Source: Paracraurococcus lichenis
GTDB lineage: Bacteria > Pseudomonadota > Alphaproteobacteria > Acetobacterales > Acetobacteraceae
Length of the DNA: 64,000 bases
Assembly (NCBI RefSeq): GCF_030657435.1
Contig: NZ_JAUTWS010000003.1
Coordinates: forward strand, 124,001-188,000
Direction of reading: 5' to 3'
Of the stretch, positions 16,837 through 25,999 are shown one piece after another; within the stretch, counting starts at the first letter, position 1, and each line of letters begins with the position of its first letter. Position numbers and translations under genes: made by a program. Under the pieces are notes generated by a model that was not told the origin of the DNA, did not search any database, and saw nothing but the letters and a program-made list of their open reading frames with translations.

Positions 16837-18267
16837 GTGACCTCGATGACCCTCAGCCTGCGCCCGGTCGGGCTGGACCTGATCGCCTCGGCCATCCGGC
16901 CGGAGGATGCGCGCCTTGCCGTGCCGGACCACCTGCAGGCCGCCGCCGCCGCGCGCTGGCCGGAGCGGCAGGTGATCCCGACCCATGCGCTGCGGGCCGA
17001 TGCGCCGCCGGACCTGGTGATGCTGCACACGGGGCTGCTGCGCCGCGTCGCGCGGCCGGCGCTGCGGGCGCTGCTGGATGCCTGCCGGCCGGTGCTGGCG
17101 ACCGAGGATGCGCTGCTGCTGCGGCCGGCCCTGTGCGTCGCGGAGGCCGCCCTGCGGCCCGACTGGCTGGCGGAGGTCGCGCGCCTGCGCCGGGCCGCCG
17201 CGCCGCCCGAGGCCGGTGCCCTCGATCTCGGGGGCACGGCGCTCGTCGCCGCAGACTACGGCAGCGGCGATATTGGCGCGGAGGCGGCGGCCATGGTCGC
17301 GGGCCGCATCGCCGCGGCCGCGGGCTTCCGCCGCGTCATCCTGGCCGGCGCCGCCGCTGCCTTCGACCTGGCGCGGGAGGCCGACTTGGTCGTGCTGGCC
17401 GGCGGCGGCGCAGCGGACCCTGCGGCGGTGGCCGACCAGGCCGGGCTGCTGCGGCATGCCCAGGATCTCGGGCGGCGGAGCGTGGCACTCGGCCTCGGCC
17501 TTCGCGGCCGGCCCGCGCCGGAGGCCGCCGCCACCTGGCGGGAGGCGCTGGGCCGCGCCGACCATGTCGCGGTCTGCGACCCCTTCGACCTGGGGCTGGT
17601 CCGCGAGGAACTCGGCATCGGGCAGGCCGTGCTGGCGGCGGATCCCTGCTTCGGCCTCGGCACCTTCGTCTGGCCGCCGGGCCCGCTGCCGCCGCGCCGC
17701 CTGGCGCTGGTGGCGCCGGGCGCCGCCGGAGAGGAGGCGGCCTGGGAGGGGGTGATCCGCCACCTCGCGGAGGCGCAGGAGGTGGTGATCGCCCGCCATG
17801 CGCCCGGGGACGCGGCGCTGTGCGAGCGGCTGGCCCGCGCCACCGGCGCACGGCTGGAGGTCATGGCGGAGCGCGGCGTGGTCGGCACGGGGGCGCTGTA
17901 CCGGGAGGCCGCGACGGTGGTGGCCGGCCGCAGCCATGCCCTGGTCTGCGGCCTGCTGGCCGGCTGCCGCCTGTTGCCGGTGGTGCCGCCGGAGGGGCGG
18001 CAGGCACGGCTGGTCCGCTGGGCGCTGCCCTCGCTGGCCGCCGCCGTCACGCCGCCGGAGCGCTTCCTGGCCGAGCCGCCGGCGGTGCTGCTGGCGGCGG
18101 CGGTGGCCGCCGACCCGTCCGAGGTGGCGGCGCTGCAGGGGCGCGTGCAGGACCTGCCGGTGCAGATCGCCGCGGCGCTGCGCGGCCCGGTCGGCATCCA
18201 GACGACGATGGCGGCGATCCGCGCCGCGCTGGCGGCGGCACCGGAGATGACGGCGATCGCGGCCTGA
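16837..18267 (+). CDS. Polysaccharide pyruvyl transferase-like protein
   Basis: A 476-residue protein with the layout of polysaccharide pyruvyl transferases, which move pyruvate from PEP to a sugar of an exported glycan. Supporting features are ADYGSGDIGAEAAAM (in place of the NxGD nucleotide-like loop), LVVLAGGGAADPAAVA in the middle, LVAPGAAGEE opening the second Rossmann-like half, and VVAGRSHALVCGLLAGC, equivalent to the S-R-x-H-x3-A-x6-P signature. The match is looser than for the minus-strand paralogue at 18476-19528. GTG at 16837 or ATG at 16846 may be the start. It forms a pair with the upstream methyltransferase and converges with the minus-strand operon. Confidence 0.6.
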   Translation: MTSMTLSLRPVGLDLIASAIRPEDARLAVPDHLQAAAAARWPERQVIPTHALRADAPPDLVMLHTGLLRRVARPALRALLDACRPVLATEDALLLRPALCVAEAALRPDWLAEVARLRRAAAPPEAGALDLGGTALVAADYGSGDIGAEAAAMVAGRIAAAAGFRRVILAGAAAAFDLAREADLVVLAGGGAADPAAVADQAGLLRHAQDLGRRSVALGLGLRGRPAPEAAATWREALGRADHVAVCDPFDLGLVREELGIGQAVLAADPCFGLGTFVWPPGPLPPRRLALVAPGAAGEEAAWEGVIRHLAEAQEVVIARHAPGDAALCERLARATGARLEVMAERGVVGTGALYREAATVVAGRSHALVCGLLAGCRLLPVVPPEGRQARLVRWALPSLAAAVTPPERFLAEPPAVLLAAAVAADPSEVAALQGRVQDLPVQIAAALRGPVGIQTTMAAIRAALAAAPEMTAIAA

Positions 18268-18475
18268 GCCCGCGCCGCCGGGCCGGGGCGTACTTCCCCG
18301 GGATCATGCCGGCGGGCATGGCGCTCTGTCCGGCGCGCGGCCGCCGCCCTGCCGGAGTACGGCGCCAGCTCCGCCAGCGCGCATCATGTGCGGCGTCCCG
18401 GAAGGGGCGCGCCGGCGGCCGACGCGGCGGCAGATGGCCGCGTCCTGTGCCGGATGGCGGTGCCGGGCGCGCCGC

Positions 18476-19528
18476 CTATTGCCAGGGAAGCTGCGCCAGC
18501 AGTTCCGGCGGCATCTCCCACACCGGCTGGTCGAAGCCGACGCGCGGGGTCAGCGGGAAGGCTTCGAAGAAGCTGTCGAGCCGCGGCGGGAGGAGCGGCG
18601 TCCAGTGCCGGTCGATCGCGGCGATCACCTCGTCCCAGGCGGTCTCCGCGCCGAAGGGCTGGGCGAAGGCCGGCAGCACGGCGCGGCCGGCGCCGCGGTA
18701 GAAATCGGCGTAGCGGTGGTCCACCTCCCCGCCCTCGAGGTCGAACGCCATCTCGCCCTGGCCGCGGAAGGGGAAGGCGATGCAGGGGATGCCGTAGGAT
18801 TCCGCGATGATCAGCCCGTGCAGGCTGGTGCTGGCGATGCGGCGGCAGGAGAGGATCTCTGCCAGCTTGCCGCGGAAGCCTTCCTCGCTCGCCTCGTGCA
18901 GGGTGTGGATGATGCGGACGCCGTCGGCCTCCCCATGGCGGTAGCGGGCATGCACCGGCCGCCCGTCCACCCGGATGGCGTCGAGCTCCGAGAGGTGGAC
19001 GATCACCCCGAGCTCATGCGTCGGCTCGGTGGCCGGGCGCGGCAGGATGCGCGGCAGGAACCAGGCGCCGTCGCCATAGATCGGCGGCGCGGTGATGCCG
19101 GCGCCGAGCAGCGTGCGCCGGCTGTGCGGCCCGCGCGTCGCGTGCACGACGTAGCGGGTATGCGGCGCCGCGGCGAAGCCGGCATGGCGGTCGCCGAAGG
19201 CGCGCAGCTTGGCGTCGAAGCCGGTGCCCCAGACATGCACCGTGCCGAATTGCTGCGACTGGCCGATGGTGCCGATGGCGGCCAGCCGGATGAACTGGTC
19301 GCTATGGGCGCGCGCGAAGGGCAGGCAGCCGCTGATCGCCGCGACCACGACGACGCTGGCGACATCGCCGAAATTGGCCACGCCCTTGACGCTGCGGGCC
19401 CAGGTCAGCGGGACCTTGCCGCCCATGCGCCGGACGGCGTCGTCGAGGTCGAGATGCGGGCTATAGGCCAGCGGCGCCGCGGGGGTCGCGGCGGGCGGGG
19501 CGGGGATGACGGGCAGGGCGACGGTCAC
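18476..19528 (-). CDS. Polysaccharide pyruvyl transferase
   Basis: A 350-residue protein of the polysaccharide pyruvyl transferase family. It has NFGDVASVVVVAAISG near residue 60 (the N-x-G-D loop), FGTVHVWGTGFD and, near residue 240, the signature STSLHGLIIAESYGIPCIAF. Family members add ketal-linked pyruvate to surface polysaccharides, changing charge. The GTG start at 19528 overlaps the stop of the methyltransferase gene by four bases, so translation is coupled. It is the last gene of a three-gene minus-strand operon and converges with another pyruvyl transferase-like gene ending at 18267. Confidence 0.85.
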   Translation of the reverse strand: MTVALPVIPAPPAATPAAPLAYSPHLDLDDAVRRMGGKVPLTWARSVKGVANFGDVASVVVVAAISGCLPFARAHSDQFIRLAAIGTIGQSQQFGTVHVWGTGFDAKLRAFGDRHAGFAAAPHTRYVVHATRGPHSRRTLLGAGITAPPIYGDGAWFLPRILPRPATEPTHELGVIVHLSELDAIRVDGRPVHARYRHGEADGVRIIHTLHEASEEGFRGKLAEILSCRRIASTSLHGLIIAESYGIPCIAFPFRGQGEMAFDLEGGEVDHRYADFYRGAGRAVLPAFAQPFGAETAWDEVIAAIDRHWTPLLPPRLDSFFEAFPLTPRVGFDQPVWEMPPELLAQLPWQ

Positions 19529-20766
19529 CGGGGCAGGATCTCCACATGCTCGATCGCGGCCTGGAAGCCCTGCTCGCAGAAGAGCCGGACCTCCAGCGTC
19601 TCCATCTCGCGGTCGGCGCCGAAGGGCAGGTCGAAGCTCAACCCCTCCGCCCCGATGGCGCCGAGGTCGACCTGCCGTTCCGCCAGCAGGTGGCTGCCGG
19701 TACGGCAGGCGACGTCCATCCGCGCCCGGCCCGCGGCGAAGCCGCCGCGGAACCGCAGCCGCGCCAGGTAGGTGCCGGCCGGGAGCGTGATGTAGGGGCC
19801 GTAGAGGCCGGTGCCGGCGCGGCCCTCCAGCAGGATCAGGTCGCCCTCGCGCCGGCCGGCCTGGGTCTGCAGCCGCGGGTCGCCGCCCGTGGCGCGGAAG
19901 ACCGGCTGGTCGCGCCGCCGCGCCTCCCAGACCGTCATCCAGTCCGGGTCGGCGCAGCCGCGGCGCAGCCCGTGCCAGCCGGTCTCGGCCAGCGCCCGGG
20001 CGAAGTAGTCCTCGCGGAAGCCGAGCTCGAGCCAGCCGTTCTTGCGGATGGCCCAGAGCGAATTGCCGTCGAGGCGGAGGCCCCAGGGCATGGGGAAGTC
20101 CGGCGTGATTGGCTCGCCCGCGAAGAAGATGCGGCCCTCCGGCGCCAGCGCCTCGCCCAGCGCCCGCAGCAGCCGCAGGTGGTCGGCGCAGTGGTGGAAG
20201 CACTCGTAGAAGAGCGCCGCGTCGAAGCGCCGGCCGCAGCGCTCGGCCCAGAGGAAGTCGTCCTGGACGACCTCGACCTCCACGCCCTCCTGCGCGGCGC
20301 GGCGGCGGATCAGCTCGCAGAAATGCGGCTCGATGTCGACGGCCGTCACTTGATGGCCGAGCTTCGCCAGGGCGAGGGTGGTATTGCCCCAGCCCGGGCC
20401 GAATTCGACGACGCGGGAGCCGGGCGGCAGCGCCATGGCGCGCAGCAGGAAACCGATGGCCATGAGCTGCTCGCCGGTCGTCACGGCGCTGCCGGTATAA
20501 AAGGGGAAGGGGCGGCGCAGCGCGGCCTCGACATCGAAGGCCGTGACCTCGTTCGTCACGGCATAGTCGCGGCCGGCGACGTCGCGGTAGAGCGCGAGCT
20601 GCGCCTGCCGGTAGGCCTCCGAGAAGGGGTCGGGCGGCAGGCCGACCGGCGGGTCCATGCGGAAGCTGCCGAAGACCGCGCGCATGGCGTCGTCCGAGAT
20701 CGCCTCGGCGCGGTTGCATTCCTCGATCTTGCCATCGAGTTCCGCGGTGGTGCGGATCACCTGCAT
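19525..20766 (-). CDS. SAM-dependent methyltransferase with C-terminal beta-rich domain
   Basis: A 413-residue protein in two parts. Residues about 95-270 are a class I methyltransferase: SRVVEFGPGWGNTTLALAKLG (motif I), VTAVDIEPHFCELIR (motif II), FDAALFYECFHHCADHL (motif IV region with His-His) and EGRIFFAGEPIT. Residues about 310-413 form a beta-rich module with GPYITLPAGTYLARLRFRG, like jelly-roll domains seen on glycan-modifying enzymes. The combination suggests methylation of a sugar in a surface glycan. It lies 68 bases downstream of the 649-residue gene and overlaps the pyruvyl transferase gene (GTGA). Confidence 0.75.
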   Translation of the reverse strand: MQVIRTTAELDGKIEECNRAEAISDDAMRAVFGSFRMDPPVGLPPDPFSEAYRQAQLALYRDVAGRDYAVTNEVTAFDVEAALRRPFPFYTGSAVTTGEQLMAIGFLLRAMALPPGSRVVEFGPGWGNTTLALAKLGHQVTAVDIEPHFCELIRRRAAQEGVEVEVVQDDFLWAERCGRRFDAALFYECFHHCADHLRLLRALGEALAPEGRIFFAGEPITPDFPMPWGLRLDGNSLWAIRKNGWLELGFREDYFARALAETGWHGLRRGCADPDWMTVWEARRRDQPVFRATGGDPRLQTQAGRREGDLILLEGRAGTGLYGPYITLPAGTYLARLRFRGGFAAGRARMDVACRTGSHLLAERQVDLGAIGAEGLSFDLPFGADREMETLEVRLFCEQGFQAAIEHVEILPR

Positions 20767-20834
20767 GTGGCCTGTCTCCGTCCTGGCGCGGCGCCGCGGA
20801 TCTGCGCGGGCGAGGGGGTGGGCATGGTGCGGGC

Positions 20835-22784
20835 TCAGTCCCAGGGATGGCCGGTGCGGCCGAGCACGACCCAGGGCTGGGTCTCGGAATTCGTCTCGGA
20901 GGAGAGCCAGGAGCTGCGGATCTCGAGCCCGTCCGCATGCTCGCGCGTCGCCAGCGCGACCTGGCGCAGCAGCAGCGGCTCGAAGACCGCGAGGCGTTCG
21001 GCATGATACGCATGGATCGCGCGCAGCCGTTCGTCCGGCGAGTCGCGGAGCGCGCGGAACAGCCGCAGCGTCAGGCCGACATGGAAATTCCAGAAGGCGT
21101 GGCTGATGCGCGGATGGCCGCCATCGTCGGTCCAGAGCAGGCCGAGCGTGTCGACCTTCCGCGCCTCGCCCAGCCATTCGATGCTGCCGGTGACGAGCGC
21201 GAAGGCATTGAGGCCGCGCTCGATCGCCTCCGGGATCGGCGCCTCGGGCAGCCAGGGCGCGGCATGGACGAGGGCGAGCAGCGCCGCGCTGTGGCAATCG
21301 ACATGCAGGTCGCGGCTGCTGCGCAGGCCCATCAGGAAGCCGCTCTCCGGCCCGGCGAGGGGGTCGCGCAGCGGCTGCTCGAACTGCAGCATCACCTCGA
21401 CCAGGGTGGCGAGGTCGCGGCGGTAGCGCTCCTCCCCCGTCGCGCGCAGCATGGTGGCGGCGGCGAGGATGACGAAGGCGAGCTGGCGGGAGAAGACCGT
21501 GTTCTCGCCGCGCCAGAAGCCCTCCACGAACTGCTCGCGGTAGACGTCGAGGTAGCGGTCGCAGAGCGACCGCAGCTCGGCGGCGAGGCCGGGCGGCGCC
21601 TCCGCCTCGCCGGCCGCGAGCACGGCATAGGCCTTGGCGAAGGCATTGATCTCGACGCCGTAGTCGTAGGAGATCGAGAGGTCGCGCGGCCAGGCCCCGG
21701 GCGGGGCGGCGGCGGCCTCGCGCATCAGCCGCTCATAGGCGGCGGCCTCGGCGTGGAAGCCGCCGGCGGTCAGCAGCTTGTCCTCGGCGACGGAAAGGCG
21801 CGCACCGCGATGCTTGCCCTGGAAGTCGTAGGCCGCGACCACCCAGTGCAGGCGTCCCGGCTGGTTCTGCACCACGCGCAGCTCGCGCAGCCGCTCCGGC
21901 GCATGCGGGCGGCTGTGGATGGCCAGCGCGAAGCCGTGCATCTCCTCCTGCCCCATGGCGTAGTAGCGCGCGCCCTCGGCCGGCAGGACGACCGCGCCCG
22001 GCTCGGCGGCCATGTGGCACCGCAGGGCGCCGTCCGGTCCCAGCACGCCGATGCGGCCGTAATGCACGTTGTTCTCGCCATGGCTGAGGTTGTCATGGCC
22101 GATGGTGAGCGTGACGTCGGCGACCTCGATCTCCGGGTCGAGGTCGAGCGCCGCCTCCGCCTGCACGAGCATGGAACTCGCCGCGACCCGGTAGGTGTAG
22201 GTTATGCGGCCGAGGCGCAGCCGCCCGCCCGCGGCCTCGAACCACAGGTCGCCGGCATGGCTGGCGACCAGCCGCCCGTCCTCGAGGGTGCAGGCGGTGT
22301 CGGTGATCGCCTCCTCCACGTCCAGCGTGACGTAGCGGTCGCGGTGGCGGAAGGCGACGTAGTTGCCGGTGAGGTAGAGGTTGCGGGCGGTCCGCCCGTC
22401 ATGGAAGCGGATGCCGAGCATGACGCAGCCGGCCGGCAGGTCGGTGCCGACATGCATCATGCTGTGCAGCCAGGTCGCCCGGCGGTCGTCGCCCTCCGCC
22501 CGCTCCAGCCGCGGCGCGCCGATGCGGCGGAAGATGAAGGGCCCGTCGCACATGCCGCCGACGAAGCGGAGCATCGCCGCCGTTTCGCCCGGGAATTGCC
22601 GCCAGAGCGCGGGGTGGGAGAGGAGTTCGAGGACCTTGGCGTTGTCATCCGCCCAGGCCCAGACATCGCCGTCGGTCGGCCATTCCGTCTCGACCGCGGC
22701 CTCGACCCCCTCGCCACAGGGCCGGAACAGGCGCCGCATCAGGAAGGCGGCGTAAGGGGTCGGGTCGAGGCCGTCCTGGCTCAT
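20835..22784 (-). CDS. Unrecognised 649-residue protein of the glycan locus
   Basis: I do not recognise this family. No signal peptide or membrane helix is visible, so it is probably cytosolic. Residues about 100-330 are rich in alternating hydrophobic strands with many aromatic, His and Asn residues (for example TIGHDNLSHGENNVHYGRIG), suggesting a beta-sandwich or beta-helix. Residues about 350-600 are mainly helical with repeated Trp/His/Asp pairs (SRDLHVDCHSAALLALVHA, HPRISHAFWNFHVGLTLRLF), as in an alpha/alpha toroid. That arrangement occurs in polysaccharide lyases and some glycoside hydrolases, so a glycan-active enzyme is possible but unproven. It is the first gene of the operon with the methyltransferase and pyruvyl transferase. 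A short AT-rich stretch at 22855-22890 may hold the promoter. Confidence 0.7.
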   Translation of the reverse strand: MSQDGLDPTPYAAFLMRRLFRPCGEGVEAAVETEWPTDGDVWAWADDNAKVLELLSHPALWRQFPGETAAMLRFVGGMCDGPFIFRRIGAPRLERAEGDDRRATWLHSMMHVGTDLPAGCVMLGIRFHDGRTARNLYLTGNYVAFRHRDRYVTLDVEEAITDTACTLEDGRLVASHAGDLWFEAAGGRLRLGRITYTYRVAASSMLVQAEAALDLDPEIEVADVTLTIGHDNLSHGENNVHYGRIGVLGPDGALRCHMAAEPGAVVLPAEGARYYAMGQEEMHGFALAIHSRPHAPERLRELRVVQNQPGRLHWVVAAYDFQGKHRGARLSVAEDKLLTAGGFHAEAAAYERLMREAAAAPPGAWPRDLSISYDYGVEINAFAKAYAVLAAGEAEAPPGLAAELRSLCDRYLDVYREQFVEGFWRGENTVFSRQLAFVILAAATMLRATGEERYRRDLATLVEVMLQFEQPLRDPLAGPESGFLMGLRSSRDLHVDCHSAALLALVHAAPWLPEAPIPEAIERGLNAFALVTGSIEWLGEARKVDTLGLLWTDDGGHPRISHAFWNFHVGLTLRLFRALRDSPDERLRAIHAYHAERLAVFEPLLLRQVALATREHADGLEIRSSWLSSETNSETQPWVVLGRTGHPWD

Positions 22785-22907
22785 GCGGAGGGGTGCGCCT
22801 TTTCGCTGCGGTCGCGGCCGCGCGTCCTGCCCGGCCCCGATGGCCGGCAGCTTCCGCCGTAAAGGTAAATAATTCCGGAAGAAAGATCGCCTGGCGCGAG
22901 GCCGGGA

Positions 22908-23510
22908 TCAGACCGCGCGGCGGGCCTTCAGCGCCGCGGCGAGCGTCCCCTCGTCCAGCACGTCGAGCGCGCCGCCGATCGGCACGCCCTGGGCCAGCCG
23001 CGTGACCTGCACGCCCGTCGGGCGCAGGCGGTCGGTCAGGTAATGCGCCGTCGTGGCGCCGTCCACGGTCGCGGGCAGGGCGAGGATCACCTCCCGCACC
23101 GGCGGCGCGGCGCCCTCGATCCGGGCGAGCAGGGGCTGCACCGCCAGGTCCTCCGGCCCGATGCCGCCGAGGGCGGAGAGGGTGCCGCCGAGCACGTGGT
23201 AGAGGCCGCGATGGGCATGCGCCCGCTCCAGCGCCCAGAGTTCGGAGACGCCTTCCACGACGCAGATCAGGCCGTGGTCGCGCTGCGGGTCGCGGCAGAT
23301 GCCGCAGGGATTGGCGGCATCGAGGTTGCCGCAGATGCGGCAGGGCTGAACCGCGGCGGCGGCGGCGCGCAGCGCCTCGGCCAGCGGCAGCATGGCCTGG
23401 TCGGGCTGCATGAGCATCTTCAGCACGGCCCGGCGCGCGCTGCGCCGGCCGAGGCCGGGGAGCTTCGCCAGCAGGCCGATCAGGTGGTCGATGGGGTTGG
23501 GGTCGGGCAT
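22908..23510 (-). CDS. recR: Recombination mediator protein RecR
   Basis: RecR works with RecO (and RecF) to load RecA on gapped DNA. The 200-residue protein has the normal length and order: a helix-hairpin-helix ([21 protein letters not shown]), a four-cysteine zinc finger ([16 protein letters not shown]), a Toprim domain starting at LICVVEG, and a C-terminal [19 protein letters not shown] at 23510 gives the standard start; the frame is open for 26 codons upstream. It ends the run ffs-dnaX-ybaB-recR, a widely conserved order. Confidence 0.95.
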   Translation of the reverse strand: MPDPNPIDHLIGLLAKLPGLGRRSARRAVLKMLMQPDQAMLPLAEALRAAAAAVQPCRICGNLDAANPCGICRDPQRDHGLICVVEGVSELWALERAHAHRGLYHVLGGTLSALGGIGPEDLAVQPLLARIEGAAPPVREVILALPATVDGATTAHYLTDRLRPTGVQVTRLAQGVPIGGALDVLDEGTLAAALKARRAV

Positions 23511-23589
23511 CTCAGGATGGCCGCGCGGCAGCGCGGCCCCGCCATGCGCAGGTAGGGTTGGTGTGGCGGCTACCTGCGCATGGCGCAAA

Positions 23590-23925
23590 CTAGAATGGAA
23601 GCTTGAAGCCGCCGGGCAGGCCGCCCGGGATGTTCAGGCCGGCGGTCGCCTTCTGCATCTCCTCGGCCATCATCGCCTCCACCTTCTGCTTGGCGTCGGC
23701 ATGGGCGGCGACCAGCAGGTCCTCCAGCACCTCCCGGTCGTCGGCCGACATCAGGCTGGGGTCGATGGTGACGCGCTTGAGGTCGCCCTTGCCGGTCAGC
23801 GAGAGCTTGACCATGCCCGCGCCGGCCTGGCCCTCGACCTCGGTGGCCTCGAGCTTGGCCTGCATCTCCTGCATGCGCGTCTGCATCTGCTGCGCCTGCT
23901 TCAGCATGTTGCCCAGGTTCTTCAT
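23590..23925 (-). CDS. ybaB: YbaB/EbfC nucleoid-associated protein
   Basis: A 111-residue DNA-binding protein of the YbaB/EbfC family. It opens with [19 protein letters not shown], has the helical dimerisation region, the strand [19 protein letters not shown], and ends with the flexible [11 protein letters not shown] tail. It starts 9 bases after the dnaX stop and lies 79 bases before recR, so all three probably share a transcript. Family members bind DNA without strong sequence specificity. Confidence 0.93.
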   Translation of the reverse strand: MKNLGNMLKQAQQMQTRMQEMQAKLEATEVEGQAGAGMVKLSLTGKGDLKRVTIDPSLMSADDREVLEDLLVAAHADAKQKVEAMMAEEMQKATAGLNIPGGLPGGFKLPF

Positions 23926-23934
23926 GGGATCGGC

Positions 23935-25923
23935 CTACCGCTCCTCGTCTGGGGGTGGAACATCGTCATAGCCCGGCGGTTCGTCCAGCTCGGTCGGCGG
24001 GATGTCGCCCGGCTCCGATTCGGGCTCGTCCTCGGCCCGGGCCGGCAGGACCATGGCGCCGCCGAGGCCATAGGCATCGGCGCCCGCATCCCGCACCGCC
24101 TCGATCGTCGCGCCGGGGAAGGCGGCCAGCAGCGCCTGGACCAGCGGATGGCTCTGGGCGACGGTGCGTCGCTCGGCCTCGGCCGCGCGGCCCTGCTCGG
24201 CGAGCGTCGGCTCGCCCTCGGCATTGCTGAGCGTGATGGTCCAGCGCTCGCCCGTCGCTTCCTGCAGCAGGGCGCCGAGCTGGCCGGCGAGGTCGCGCGG
24301 GGCGGCGGGCAGGGGACGGAGCTCGATCCGGCCGGGGGCGACCTTCACCGGATGGACGCTGTGCACGAGATGGGCGTGCAGCATGGGCTTGCGGCCGGAG
24401 GCGAGGGCCACGACCTCCCGCCAGCTCGTCGGGCTGGCATTGGCCTGGGCGGCGACCGCATCGGCCAGCACCGCGCCGCCGCCGCCCATGGCGCGCAGCC
24501 CGCCGGGGTCCCCACGCAGCATTGCTGCGTGGGGTGCCCCGCCGCCATTGCCGTTCGGGGCGGGGCGCGGCCCGCCCGCCGGCACGGCGCCCGCGCCGTC
24601 GGTCAGCCGCCGCACCAGGTCGCCCGGGGTCGGCAGCTCGGCGACATGCGCCAGGCGAATCAGCACCATCTCGCAGGCCGCGCGGCGGTCCGGCGCCTCG
24701 TTCACCTCGCCGAGGCCCTTCAGCAGCATCTGCCAGGCGCGGCCGAGCACGGGGACGGAGAGCTTCTCGGCGAGCGCCGCGCCGCGGGTGCGCTCGCCCT
24801 CGGTGAGCGACGGGTCGTTCCTGAGGGAGGGGACGCTCTTCAGCCGGGTCAGCGTATGCGTCAGCTCCAGCAGGTCCTGCAGCACCACGGCCGGGTCGGC
24901 GCCGCGCTCATGCGCCCGGTCCATGAGCGCGAGCGCCGCCGGCGTGTCGCCGGCCATGACAGCCTCCATCAGGTCCAGCACCAGGGCGCGGTCGGCAAGG
25001 CCGAGCATGTCCCGTACCGCCTCGGCGGTCACGCTCCCCTCCGGCCCGCCGAGGGCGATCGCCTGGTCGAGCAGCGAGAGCCCGTCGCGGACCGAACCGT
25101 CGGCGGCGCGGGCGAGCATGGCCAGCGCCTCCTCCTCGACCTTCACGCTCTCCTTCCCGGCGATCCGGGCGAAGTGGGCGCGGAGCTCCGCCTGCGGCAC
25201 GCGCTTGAGGTGGAAGGTCTGGCAGCGCGAGAGGATGGTGGCCGGGACCTTTCTGAGCTCGGTGGTCGCCAGCATGAACTTCACCTGGGCCGGCGGCTCC
25301 TCCAGCGTCTTCAGCAGCGCGTTGAACGCCGCGTTGGACAGCATGTGGACCTCGTCCAGGATGATGACCTTGAAGCGGCCCTGGGCCGGGCGGTAGCGCA
25401 GGCGCTCGCGCAGCTCCCGCACGTCCTCGATGCCGTTGTTGGAGGCGGCGTCGAGCTCCTGCACGTCCGGATGGCGGTCGGCGAGGATCGCCTTGCATTC
25501 CGGGCAGACGCCGCAGGGCTCGGGCGTCGGGCCGCCGGTGCCGTCGGGCCCGATGCAGTTCAGCGCGCGGGCGATGATGCGGGCGGTGGTCGTCTTGCCG
25601 ACGCCCCGGACGCCCGTGAGCATGAAGGCATGCGCCACGCGGTTCTGCGCGAAGGCGTTGCGGAGCGTGCGGACCAGGGCGTCCTGCCCGATCAGCTCGG
25701 CGAAGCTGGTCGGGCGGTATTTCCGCGCCAGCACCCGGTAGGGCGTGGCCGGCGGCTCGGCCGGGGCGGGCACGGGCGGCGGAGCAGGGGGCGGCTCGGG
25801 CGCGGCCGCAGGGGCGAAGGCGTCGCCGAAGAGGCCTGGACCCTCGGGCGGCGGGGGCTCGGGCAGGGCTTCCTCAACCGGCGCGTCCTGCGTGTCGGGG
25901 GTGCCGAAGAGGGAGGAGGACAT
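23935..25923 (-). CDS. dnaX: DNA polymerase III subunits tau/gamma, with an in-frame palindromic element
   Basis: The clamp-loader ATPase, 662 residues from ATG at 25923 (ATG at 25965 is an alternative). After a Pro/Ala-rich N-terminal extension of about 75 residues come YRVLARKYRPTSFAELIGQD, Walker A GVRGVGKTTTAR, a zinc site with CGVCPEC, Walker B IILDEVHML and sensor LATTELRKVPATILSRC. The C-terminal third is the tau part that contacts the polymerase and helicase. Within its linker, GGAPHAAMLRGDPGG is encoded by a palindromic element (24505-24540) also found between genes near 2.43 kb. No A-rich slippery heptamer was seen, so a shorter gamma product is not predicted. The gene follows the SRP RNA gene and precedes ybaB. 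Confidence 0.95.
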   Translation of the reverse strand: MSSSLFGTPDTQDAPVEEALPEPPPPEGPGLFGDAFAPAAAPEPPPAPPPVPAPAEPPATPYRVLARKYRPTSFAELIGQDALVRTLRNAFAQNRVAHAFMLTGVRGVGKTTTARIIARALNCIGPDGTGGPTPEPCGVCPECKAILADRHPDVQELDAASNNGIEDVRELRERLRYRPAQGRFKVIILDEVHMLSNAAFNALLKTLEEPPAQVKFMLATTELRKVPATILSRCQTFHLKRVPQAELRAHFARIAGKESVKVEEEALAMLARAADGSVRDGLSLLDQAIALGGPEGSVTAEAVRDMLGLADRALVLDLMEAVMAGDTPAALALMDRAHERGADPAVVLQDLLELTHTLTRLKSVPSLRNDPSLTEGERTRGAALAEKLSVPVLGRAWQMLLKGLGEVNEAPDRRAACEMVLIRLAHVAELPTPGDLVRRLTDGAGAVPAGGPRPAPNGNGGGAPHAAMLRGDPGGLRAMGGGGAVLADAVAAQANASPTSWREVVALASGRKPMLHAHLVHSVHPVKVAPGRIELRPLPAAPRDLAGQLGALLQEATGERWTITLSNAEGEPTLAEQGRAAEAERRTVAQSHPLVQALLAAFPGATIEAVRDAGADAYGLGGAMVLPARAEDEPESEPGDIPPTELDEPPGYDDVPPPDEER
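24505..24540. repeat. Palindromic element inserted in frame in dnaX
   Basis: The arms CCCCACGCAGC (24510-24520) and GCTGCGTGGGG (24524-24534) form a perfect 11-bp inverted repeat around ATT. The flanks are GGGGT on the left and TGCCCC on the right. The copy at 2419-2454 has the same order, arm length and flanks, with differences in the fourth codon-like triplet of each arm and in the loop. At 36 bases it keeps the dnaX frame and adds about 12 residues to a linker. Confidence 0.75.
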
Positions 25924-25999
25924 CGCGGCGGCGGGTTCCTGCTGGCCGGTGGCCCGCCGGGCCAAGGCGAGGGCGGGGCGGGGCGCCCCGCGATGGGGT

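Noticed and set aside
24345..24548. A short antisense frame across the dnaX palindrome, containing TQQCCVGTP
   Set aside because: It arises from reading through the palindromic element in another frame. A similar peptide is read from the intergenic copy, but there is no ribosome site or family.
23935..25923. Programmed frameshift producing a gamma form of DnaX
   Set aside because: No A-rich slippery heptamer or following stem was seen in the gene.
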